Source of the DNA: Acanthosepion esculentum
Lineage: Eukaryota; Mollusca; Cephalopoda; Sepiida; Sepiidae
DNA length: 64,000 nucleotides
Direction: 5' to 3'
Assembly: GCA_964036315.1 (NCBI GenBank)
Contig: OZ038509.1
Span: 28,846,968 to 28,910,967, forward strand
Part shown: positions 50,340-61,979 of the stretch, one piece after another
Layout: each line of letters opens with the position of its first letter
How positions within the stretch are numbered: position 1 is the first letter of the stretch
Translations under genes and position numbers: made by a program
Notes under the pieces: generated by a model
The model's input: only the letters and a program-made list of their open reading frames with translations
The model's database searches: none
Told to the model about the DNA's origin: nothing

Positions 50340-53075
50340 AATGCAAAAGTAAGCATTTCAAGCTAGTTTTTCAACGTTAAACACGGTAATTTCAAATTTG
50401 AATATGCTGTTTGAAATCATTAGAAAACCAATAAAATTATTGAAAATCGATATGGTATCGATCAGAAAATATTGATTTTGACAATTTCCAACAGTTTATA
50501 CAAAGTTTTATTGCAAATATTAAGTTTTACAAAGTTTTGAAAAATATTGAATTTTCAATGCAAAAGTAAGCATTTCAAGCTAGTTTTTCAACGTTAAACA
50601 CGGTAATTTCAAATTTGAATATGCTGTTTGAAATCATTAGAAAACGAATAAAATTATTGAAAATCGATATGGTATCGATCAGAAAATATTGTTTTTGACA
50701 ATTTCCAACAGTTTACACAAAGTTTTATTGCAAATATTAAGTTTTACAAAGTTTGGAAAAATATAGAAATTTCAATGCAAAAGTAAGCATTTCAAGCTAG
50801 TTTTTCAACGTTAAACACGGTAATTTCAAATTTGAATATGCTGTTTGAAATCATTAGAAAACCAATAAAATTATTGATAATCGATATGGTATCGATCAGA
50901 AAATATTGTTTTTGACTATTTCCAACAGTTTACACAAAGTTTTATTGCAAATATTAAGTTTTACAAAGTTTTGAAAATTATTGAAATTTCAATGCAAAAG
51001 TAAGCATTTCAAGCTAGTTTTTCAACGTTAAACACGGTAATTTCAAATTTGAATATGCTGTTTGAAATCATTAGAAAACCAATAAAATTATTGAAAATCG
51101 ATATGGTATCGATCAGAAAATATTGTTTTTGACAATTTCCAACAGTTTATACAAAGTTTTATTGCAAATATTAATTTTTACAAAGTTTTGAAAAATATTG
51201 AATTTTCAATGCAAAAGTAAGCATTTCAAGCTAGTTTTTCAACGTTAAACACGGTAATTTCAAATTTGAATATGCTGTTTGAAATCATTAGAAAACCAAT
51301 AAAATTATTGAAAATCGATATGGTATCGATCAGAAAATATTGATTTTGACAATTTCCAACAGTTTATACAAAGTTTTATTGCAAATATTAAGTTTTACAA
51401 AGTTTTGAAAAATATTGAATTTTCAATGCAAAAGTAAGCATTTCAAGCTAGTTTTTCAACGTTAAACACGGTAATTTCAAATTTGAATATGCTGTTTGAA
51501 ATCATTAGAAAACGAATAAAATTATTGAAAATCGATATGGTATCGATCAGAAAATATTGTTTTTGACAATTTCCAACAGTTTACACAAAGTTTTATTGCA
51601 AATATTAAGTTTTACAAAGTTTGGAAAAATATAGAAATTTCAATGCAAAAGTAAGCATTTCAAGCTAGTTTTTCAACGTTAAACACGGTAATTTCAAATT
51701 TGAATATGCTGTTTGAAATCATTAGAAAACCAATAAAATTATTGATAATCGATATGGTATCGATCAGAAAATATTGTTTTTGACTATTTCCAACAGTTTA
51801 CACAAAGTTTTATTGCAAATATTAAGTTTTACAAAGTTTTGAAAATTATTGAAATTTCAATGCAAAAGTAAGCATTTCAAGCTAGTTTTTCAACGTTAAA
51901 CACGGTAATTTCAAATTTGAATATGCTGTTTGAAATCATTAGAAAACCAATAAAATTATTGAAAATCGATATGGTATCGATCAGAAAATATTGTTTTTGA
52001 CAATTTCCAACAGTTTATACAAAGTTTTATTGCAAATATTAATTTTTACAAAGTTTTGAAAAATATTGAATTTTCAATGCAAAAGTAAGCATTTCAAGCT
52101 AGTTTTTCAACGTTAAACACGGTAATTTCAAATTTGAATATGCTGTTTGAAATCATTAGAAAACCAATAAAATTATTGAAAATCGATATGGTATCGATCA
52201 GAAAATATTGATTTTGACAATTTCCAACAGTTTATACAAAGTTTTATTGCAAATATTAAGTTTTACAAAGTTTTGAAAAATATTGAATTTTCAATGCAAA
52301 AGTAAGCATTTCAAGCTAGTTTTTCAACGTTAAACACGGTAATTTCAAATTTGAATATGCTGTTTGAAATCATTAGAAAACGAATAAAATTATTGAAAAT
52401 CGATATGGTATCGATCAGAAAATATTGTTTTTGACAATTTCCAACAGTTTACACAAAGTTTTATTGCAAATATTAAGTTTTACAAAGTTTGGAAAAATAT
52501 AGAAATTTCAATGCAAAAGTAAGCATTTCAAGCTAGTTTTTCAACGTTAAACACGGTAATTTCAAATTTGAATATGCTGTTTGAAATCATTAGAAAACCA
52601 ATAAAATTATTGATAATCGATATGGTATCGATCAGAAAATATTGTTTTTGACTATTTCCAACAGTTTACACAAAGTTTTATTGCAAATATTAAGTTTTAC
52701 AAAGTTTTGAAAATTATTGAAATTTCAATGCAAAAGTAAGCATTTCAAGCTAGTTTTTCAACGTTAAACACGGTAATTTCAAATTTGAATATGCTGTTTG
52801 AAATCATTAGAAAACCAATAAAATTATTGAAAATCGATATGGTATCGATCAGAAAATATTGTTTTTGACAATTTCCAACAGTTTATACAAAGTTTTATTG
52901 CAAATATTAATTTTTACAAAGTTTTGAAAAATATTGAATTTTCAATGCAAAAGTAAGTATTTCAAGCTAGTTTTTCAACGTTAAACACGGTAATTTCAAA
53001 TTTGAATATGCTGTTTGAAATCATTAGAAAACCAATAAAATTATTGAAAATCGATATGGTATCGATCAGAAAATA
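50340..53075 (+). repeat. HOR-4: 868-bp tetramer, three tandem copies
   Basis: Marker sets recur at exactly 868 bp: ATTGATTTTG at 50471, 51339 and 52207; GTTTGGAAAAATATAG at 50751, 51619 and 52487. AAAACGAATAAAA, AAATTATTGAAATTTC and ATTAATTTTTAC repeat with the same spacing. 868 is exactly 4 x 217. By eye the three copies are almost identical; one private change is GTAAGTATTTC near 52955 in the last. The array ends near 53075, where ATTGTTTTTGAC replaces ATTGATTTTGAC. Confidence 0.92.
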
Positions 53076-55259
53076 TTGTTTTTGACAATTTCCAACAGTT
53101 TACACAAAGTTTTATTGCAAATATTTAGTTTTACAAACTTTTGAAAAATATTGAAATTTCAATGCAAAAGTAAGCATTTCAACCTAGTTTTTCAACGTTA
53201 AACACGGTAATTTCAAATTTGAATATGCTGTTTGAAATCATTAGAAAACCAATAAAATTATTGAAAATCGATATGGTATCGATCAGAAAATATTGTTTTT
53301 GACAATTTCCAACAGTTTACACAAAGTTTTATTGCAAATATTAAGTTTTACAAAGTTTTGAAAAATATAGAAATTTCAATGCAAAAGTAAGCATTTCAAG
53401 CTAGTTTTTCAACGTTAAACACGGTAATTTCAAATTTGAATATGCTGTTTGAAATCATTAGAAAACCAATAAAATTATTGAAAATCGATATGGTATCGAT
53501 CAGAAAATATTGTTTTTGACTATTTCCAACAGTTTACACAAAGTTTTATTGCAAATATTAAGTTTTACAAACTTTTGAAAAATATTGAATTTTCAATGCA
53601 AAAGTACGCATTTCAAGCTAGTTTTTCAACGTTAAACACGGTAATTTCAAATTTGAATATGCTGTTTGAAATCATTAGAAAACCAATAAAATTATTGAAA
53701 ATCGATATGGTATCGATCAGAAAATATTGTTTTTGACAATTTCCAACAGTTTACACAAAGTTTTATTGCAAATATTAAGTTTTACAAAGTTTTGAAAAAT
53801 ATAGAAATTTCAATGCAAAAGTAAGCATTTCAAGCTAGTTTTTCAACGTTAAACACGGTAATTTCAAATTTGAATATGCTGTTTGAAATCATTAGAAAAC
53901 CAATAAAATTATTGAAAATCGATATGGTATCGATCAGAAAATATTGTTTTTGACTATTTCCAAAAGTTTACACAAAGTTTTATTGCAAATATTAAGTTTT
54001 ACAAACTTTTGAAAAATATTGAATTTTCAATGCAAAAGTACGCATTTCTAGCTAGTTTTTCAACGTTAAACACGGTAATTTCAAATTTGAATATGCTGTT
54101 TGAAATCATTAGAAAACCAATAAAATTATTGAAAATCGATATGGTATCGATCAGAAAATATTGTTTTTGACTATTTCCAACAGTTTACACAAAGTTTTAT
54201 TGCAAATATTAAGTTTTACAAACTTTTGAAAAATATTGAATTTTCAATGCAAAAGCAAGCATTTCAAGCTACTTTTCAACGTTAAACACGGTAATTTCAA
54301 ATTTTAATATGCAGTTTGAAATTATTAGAAAACCAATAAAATTATGGAAAATCGAAATGGTATCGATCAGAAAATATTGTTTTTGACAATTTCCAACAGT
54401 TTACACAACGTTTTATTGCAAATATTAAGTTTTACAAACTTTTGAAAAATATTGAAATTTCAATGCAAAAGTAAGCATTTCAAGATAGTTTTTCAACGTT
54501 AAACACGGTAATTTCAAATTTTAATATGCAGTTTGAAATTATTAGAAAACCAATAAAATTATGGAAAATCGATATGGTATCGATCAGAAAATATTGTTTT
54601 TGACAATTTCCAACAGTTTACACAAAGTTTTATTGCAAATATTAAGTTTTCCAAACTTTTGAAAATATTGAATTTTCAACGCAAAAGTAAGCATTTCAAG
54701 CTAGTTTTTCAACGTTAAACACGGTAATTTCAAATTTGAATATGCTGTTTGAAATCATTATAAAACCAAAAAAATTATTGAAAATCGATATGGTATCGAT
54801 CAGAAAATATTGCTTTAGACAATTTCCAACAGTTTACACATAATTTTATTGCAAATATTAAGTTTTACAAACTTTTGAAAAATATTGAATTTTCAATGCA
54901 AAAGTAAGCATTTCAAGCTACTTTTTCAACGTTAAACACCGTAGTTTCAAATTTGAATATGCTGTTTGAAATCATTAGAAAACCAATAAAATTATTGAAA
55001 ATCGATATGGTATCGATCAGAAAGTAATCTTTTTGACAATTTCCAACAGTTTTCGCAAAGTTTTATTGCAAATATTAAGTTTTACAAACTTTTGAAAATA
55101 TTGAATTTTCAATGCAAAAGTAAGCATTTGAAGTTAGTTTTTCAACGTTAAACACGTAAATTTCAAATTTGAATATACTGTATAAATCATTAGAAAACCA
55201 ATAAAATTATTGAAAATCGATATGGTATCGATCAGAAAATATTGTTTTTGACAATTTCC
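53076..55259 (+). repeat. Mixed zone with two short dimers
   Basis: About ten monomers. A dimer of about 434 bp, marked by AAATATAGAAATTTC then GTACGCATTT, is present twice (GTACGC near 53605 and 54039). Two adjacent monomers near 54.3 and 54.5 kb share CAAATTTTAATATGC, GAAATTATTAG and ATTATGGAAAATCG. From 54.7 to 55.2 kb many single-copy changes accumulate (CCAAAAAAATT, GCTTTAGAC, AAAGTAATC, CACGTAAATTTC). This is one of the most diverged stretches in the window. Confidence 0.75.
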
Positions 55260-58200
55260 AACAGTTTACACAAAGTTTTATTGCAAATATTAAGTTTTAC
55301 AAACTTTTGAAAAATATTGAATTTTCAATGCAAAAGTAAGCATTTCAAGCTAGTTTTTCAACGTTAAACACGGTAATTTCAAATTTGAATATGCTGTTTG
55401 AAATCATTAGAAAACCAATAAAATTATTGAAAATCTATATGGTATCGATCAGAAAATATTGTTTTTGACTATATCCAACAGTTTATACAAAGTTTTATTG
55501 CAAATATTATGTTTTACAAACTTTTGAAAAATATTGAAATTTCAATGCAAAAGCAAGCAATTCAAGCTACTTTTCAACGTTAAACACGGTAATTTCAAAT
55601 GTGAATATGCAGTTTGAAATCATTAGAAAACCAATAAAATTATTGAAAATCGATATGGTATCGATCAGAAAATATTGTTTTTGACAATTTCCAAAAGTTT
55701 ACACAAAGTTTTATTGCAAATATTAAGTTTTACAAACTTTTGAAAAATATTGAAATTTCAATGCAAAAGTAAGCATTTCAAGCTAGTTTTTCAATGTTAA
55801 ACACGGTAATTTCAAATTTGAATATGCTGTTTGAAATCATTAGAAAACCAATAAAATTATTGAAAATCGATATGGTATCGATCAGAAAATATTGTTTTTG
55901 ACTATATCCAACAGTTTATACAAAGTTTTATTGCAAATATTATGTTTTACAAACTTTTGAAAAATATTGAAATTTCAATGCAAAAGTAAGCATTTCAAGC
56001 TAGTTTTTCAACGTTAAACACGGTAGTTTAAAATTTGAATATGCTGTTTGAAATCATTAGAAAAACAATAAAATTATTGAAAATCGATATGGTATCGATC
56101 AGAAAATATTGTTTTTGACAATTTCCAACAGTTTACACAAAGTTTTATTGCAAATATTAAGTTTTACAAAGTTTTGAAAAATATAGAAATTTCAATGCAA
56201 AAGTAAGCATTTCAAGCTAGTTTTTCAACGTTAAACACGGTAATTTCAAATTTGAATATGCTGTTTGAAATCATTAGAAAACCAATAAAATTATTGAAAA
56301 TCTATATGGTATCGATCAGAAAATATTGTTTTTGACTATATCCAACAGTTTATACAAAGTTTTATTGCAAATATTATGTTTTACAAACTTTTGAAAAATA
56401 TTGAAATTTCAATGCAAAAGCAAGCAATTCAAGCTACTTTTCAACGTTAAACACGGTAATTTCAAATGTGAATATGCAGTTTGAAATCATTAGAAAACCA
56501 ATAAAATTATTGAAAATCGATATGGTATCGATCAGAAAATATTGTTTTTGACAATTTCCAAAAGTTTACACAAAGTTTTATTGCAAATATTAAGTTTTAC
56601 AAACTTTTGAAAAATATTGAAATTTCAATGCAAAAGTAAGCATTTCAAGCTAGTTTTTCAATGTTAAACACGGTAATTTCAAATTTGAATATGCTGTTTG
56701 AAATCATTAGAAAACCAATAAAATTATTGAAAATCGATATGGTATCGATCAGAAAATATTGTTTTTGACTATATCCAACAGTTTATACAAAGTTTTATTG
56801 CAAATATTATGTTTTACAAACTTTTGAAAAATATTGAAATTTCAATGCAAAAGTAAGTATTTCAAGCTAGTTTTTCAACGTTAAACACGGTAGTTTAAAA
56901 TTTGAATATGCTGTTTGAAATCATTAGAAAAACAATAAAATTATTGAAAATCGATATGGTATCGATCAGAAAATATTGTTTTTGACAATTTCCAACAGTT
57001 TACACAAAGTTTTATTGCAAATATTAAGTTTTACAAAGTTTTGAAAAATATAGAAATTTCAATGCAAAAGTAAGCATTTCAAGCTAGTTTTTCAACGTTA
57101 AACACGGTAATTTCAAATTTGAATATGCTGTTTGAAATCATTAGAAAACCAATAAAATTATTGAAAATCGATATGGTATCGATCAGAAAATATTGTTTTT
57201 GACAATTTCCAACAGTTTACACGAAGTTTTATTGCAAATATTAAGTATTACAAAGTTTTGAAAAATATTGAAATTTCAATGCAAAAGTAAGCATTTCAAG
57301 CTAGTTTTTCAACGTTAAACACGGTAATTTCAAATTTGAATATGCTGTTTGAAATCATTAGAAAACCAATAAAATTATTGAAAATCGATATGGTATCGAT
57401 CAGAAAATATTGTTTTTGACAATTTCCAACAGTTTACACAAAGTTTTATTGCAAATATTAAGTTTTACAAACTTTTGAAAAATATTGAATTTTCAATGCA
57501 AAAGTAAGCATTTCAAGCTAGTTTTTCAACGTTAAACACGGTAATTTCAAATTTGAATATGCTGTTTGAAATCATTAGAAAACCAATAAAATTATTGAAA
57601 ATCTATATGGTATCGATCAGAAAATATTGTTTTTGACTATATCCAACAGTTTATACAAAGTTTTATTGCAAATATTATGTTTTACAAACTTTTGAAAAAT
57701 ATTGAAATTTCAATGCAAAAGCAAGCAATTCAAGCTACTTTTCAACGTTAAACACGGTAATTTCAAATGTGAATATGCAGTTTGAAATCATTAGAAAACC
57801 AATAAAATTATTGAAAATCGATATGGTATCGATCAGAAAATATTGTTTTTGACAATTTCCAAAAGTTTACACAAAGTTTTATTGCAAATATTAAGTTTTA
57901 CAAACTTTTGAAAAATATTGAAATTTCAATGCAAAAGTAAGCATTTCAAGCTAGTTTTTCAATGTTAAACACGGTAATTTCAAATTTGAATATGCTGTTT
58001 GAAATCATTAGAAAACCAATAAAATTATTGAAAATCGATATGGTATCGATCAGAAAATATTGTTTTTGACTATATCCAACAGTTTATACAAAGTTTTATT
58101 GCAAATATTATGTTTTACAAACTTTTGAAAAATATTGAAATTTCAATGCAAAAGTAAGCATTTCAAGCTAGTTTTTCAACGTTAAACACGGTAGTTTAAA

Positions 58201-61200
58201 ATTTGAATATGCTCTTTGAAATCATTAGAAAAACAATAAAATTATTGAAAATCGATATGGTATCGATCAGAAAATATTGTTTTTGACAATTTCCAACAGT
58301 TTACACAAAGTTTTATTGCAAATATTAAGTTTTACAAAGTTTTGAAAAATATAGAAATTTCAATGCAAAAGTAAGCATTTCAAGCTAGTTTTTCAACGTT
58401 AAACACGGTAATTTCAAATTTGAATATGCTGTTTGAAATCATTAGAAAACCAATAAAATTATTGAAAATCGATATGGTATCGATCAGAAAATATTGTTTT
58501 TGACAATTTCCAACAGTTTACACGAAGTTTTATTGCAAATATTAAGTATTACAAAGTTTTGAAAAATATTGAAATTTCAATGCAAAAGTAAGCATTTCAA
58601 GCTAGTTTTTCAACGTTAAACACGGTAATTTCAAATTTGAATATGCTGTTTGAAATCATTAGAAAACCAATAAAATTATTGAAAATCGATATGGTATCGA
58701 TCAGAAAATATTGTTTTTGACAATTTCCAACAGTTTACACAAAGTTTTATTGCAAATATTAAGTTTTACAAACTTTTGAAAAATATTGAATTTTCAATGC
58801 AAAAGTAAGCATTTCAAGCTAGTTTTTCAACGTTAAACACGGTAATTTCAAATTTGAATATGCTGTTTGAAATCATTAGAAAACCAATAAAATTATTGAA
58901 AATCTATATGGTATCGATCAGAAAATATTGTTTTTGACTATATCCAACAGTTTATACAAAGTTTTATTGCAAATATTATGTTTTACAAACTTTTGAAAAA
59001 TATTGAAATTTCAATGCAAAAGCCAGCAATTCAAGCTACTTTTCAACGTTAAACACGGTAATTTCAAATGTGAATATGCAGTTTGAAATCATTAGAAAAC
59101 CAATAAAATTATTGAAAATCGATATGGTATCGATCAGAAAATATTGTTTTTGACAATTTCCAAAAGTTTACACAAAGTTTTATTGCAAATATTAAGTTTT
59201 ACAAACTTTTGAAAAATATTGAAATTTCAATGCAAAAGTAAGCATTTCAAGCTAGTTTTTCAATGTTAAACACGGTAATTTCAAATTTGAATATGCTGTT
59301 TGAAATCATTAGAAAACCAATAAAATTATTGAAAATCGATATGGTATCGATCAGAAAATATTGTTTTTGACTATATCCAACAGTTTATACAAAGTTTTAT
59401 TGCAAATATTATGTTTTACAAACTTTTGAAAAATATTGAAATTTCAATGCAAAAGTAAGCATTTCAAGCTAGTTTTTCAACGTTAAACACGGTAGTTTAA
59501 AATTTGAATATGCTGTTTGAAATCATTAGAAAAACAATAAAATTATTGAAAATCGATATGGTATCGATCAGAAAATATTGTTTTTGACAATTTCCAACAG
59601 TTTACACAAAGTTTTATTGCAAATATTAAGTTTTACAAACTTTTGAAAAATATTGAAATTTCAATGCAAAAGTAAGCATTTCAAGCTAGTTTTTCAACGT
59701 TAAACACGGTAGTTTAAAATTTGAATATGCTGTTTGAAATCATTAGAAAAACAATAAAATTATTGAAAATCGATATGGTATCGATCAGAAAATATTGTTT
59801 TTGACAATTTCCAACAGTTTACACAAAGTTTTATTGCAAATATTAAGTTTTACAAAGTTTTGAAAAATATAGAAATTTCAATGCAAAAGTAAGCATTTCA
59901 AGCTAGTTTTTCAACGTTAAACACGGTAATTTCAAATTTGAATATGCTGTTTGAAATCATTAGAAAACCAATAAAATTATTGAAAATCGATATGGTATCG
60001 ATCAGAAAATATTGTTTTTGACAATTTCCAACAGTTTACACGAAGTTTTATTGCAAATATTAAGTATTACAAAGTTTTGAAAAATATTGAAATTTCAATG
60101 CAAAAGTAAGCATTTCAAGCTAGTTTTTCAACGTTAAACACGGTAATTTCAAATTTGAATATGCTGTTTGAAATCATTAGAAAACCAATAAAATTATTGA
60201 AAATCGATATGGTATCGATCAGAAAATATTGTTTTTGACAATTTCCAACAGTTTACACAAAGTTTTATTGCAAATATTAAGTTTTACAAACTTTTGAAAA
60301 ATATTGAATTTTCAATGCAAAAGTAAGCATTTCAAGCTAGTTTTTCAACGTTAAACACGGTAATTTCAAATTTGAATATGCTGTTTGAAATCATTAGAAA
60401 ACCAATAAAATTATTGAAAATCTATATGGTATCGATCAGAAAATATTGTTTTTGACTATATCCAACAGTTTATACAAAGTTTTATTGCAAATATTATGTT
60501 TTACAAACTTTTGAAAAATATTGAAATTTCAATGCAAAAGCAAGCAATTCAAGCTACTTTTCAACGTTAAACACGGTAATTTCAAATGTGAATATGCAGT
60601 TTGAAATCATTAGAAAACCAATAAAATTATTGAAAATCGATATGGTATCGATCAGAAAATATTGTTTTTGACAATTTCCAAAAGTTTACACAAAGTTTTA
60701 TTGCAAATATTAAGTTTTACAAACTTTTGAAAAATATTGAAATTTCAATGCAAAAGTAAGCATTTCAAGCTAGTTTTTCAATGTTAAACACGGTAATTTC
60801 AAATTTGAATATGCTGTTTGAAATCATTAGAAAACCAATAAAATTATTGAAAATCGATATGGTATCGATCAGAAAATATTGTTTTTGACTATATCCAACA
60901 GTTTATACAAAGTTTTATTGCAAATATTATGTTTTACAAACTTTTGAAAAATATTGAAATTTCAATGCAAAAGTAAGCATTTCAAGCTAGTTTTTCAACG
61001 TTAAACACGGTAGTTTAAAATTTGAATATGCTGTTTGAAATCATTAGAAAAACAATAAAATTATTGAAAATCGATATGGTATCGATCAGAAAATATTGTT
61101 TTTGACAATTTCCAACAGTTTACACAAAGTTTTATTGCAAATATTAAGTTTTACAAAGTTTTGAAAAATATAGAAATTTCAATGCAAAAGTAAGCATTTC

Positions 61201-61320
61201 AAGCTAGTTTTTCAACGTTAAACACGGTAATTTCAAATTTGAATATGCTGTTTGAAATCATTAGAAAACCAATAAAATTATTGAAAATCGATATGGTATC
61301 GATCAGAAAATATTGTTTTT
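55260..61320 (+). repeat. HOR-5: one unit in 4-, 6-, 6- and 7-monomer versions
   Basis: The marker CCAAAAGTTT lies at 55691, 56558, 57859, 59160 and 60678, with spacings of 867, 1301, 1301 and 1518 bp. The core order is: AATCTATATGG monomer, GACTATATCC with ATTATG and GCAAGC, CCAAAAG with TTTCAATGTTAAAC, GACTATATCC with GGTAGTTTAAAATTTG, then AAATATAGAAATTTC. The six-monomer versions add a CACGAAG/AAGTATTAC monomer and a plain class B monomer. The seven-monomer version also has the GGTAGTTTAAAATTTG monomer twice in a row (near 59493 and 59710). Confidence 0.9.
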
Positions 61321-61979
61321 AACAATTTCCAACAGTTTTTGCAAAGTTTTATTGCAAATATTAAGTTTTACAAACTTTTGAAAAATATTGAAATTTCAAT
61401 GCAAAAGTAAGCATTTCAAGCTAGTTTTTCAACGTTAAACACGGTAATTTCAAAATTGAATATGCCGTTTGAAATCATGAGAAAACCAATAAAATTATTG
61501 AAAATCGATATGGTATCGATCAGAAAATATTGTTTTTGACAATTTCCAACAGTTTACACAAAGTTTTATGGCAAATATTAAGTTTTACAAAGTTTTGAAA
61601 AATATTGAAATTTCAATGCAAAAGTAAGCATTTCAAGCTAGTTTTTCAACGTTAAACACGGTAATTTCAAATTTGAATATGCTGTTTGAAATCATTAGAA
61701 AACCAATAAAATTATTGAAAATCGATATGGTATCGATCAGAAAATATTGTTTTTGACAATTTCCAACAGTTTACACAAAGTTTTATTGCAAATATTAAGT
61801 TTTACAAACTTTTGAAAAATATTGAATTTTCAATGCAAAAGTAAGCATTTCAAGCTAGTTTTTCAACGTTAAACACGGTAGTTTCAAATTTGAATATGCT
61901 GTTTGAAATCATTAGAAAACCAAGAAAATTATTGAAAATCGATATGGTATCGATTAGAAAATATTGTTTTTGACAATTT
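61321..61979 (+). repeat. Transition monomers before the long-range copy
   Basis: About three monomers join HOR-5 to the duplicated segment. They carry private changes, including GTTTTTAAC with GTTTTTGCAAAG near 61316-61340, GCCGTTTG with CATGAGAAAACC near 61464-61480, TTTATGGC near 61567, CCAAGAAAATT at 61920 and CGATTAGAAAA near 61950. I could not align them confidently to one other place in the window. Confidence 0.7.
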
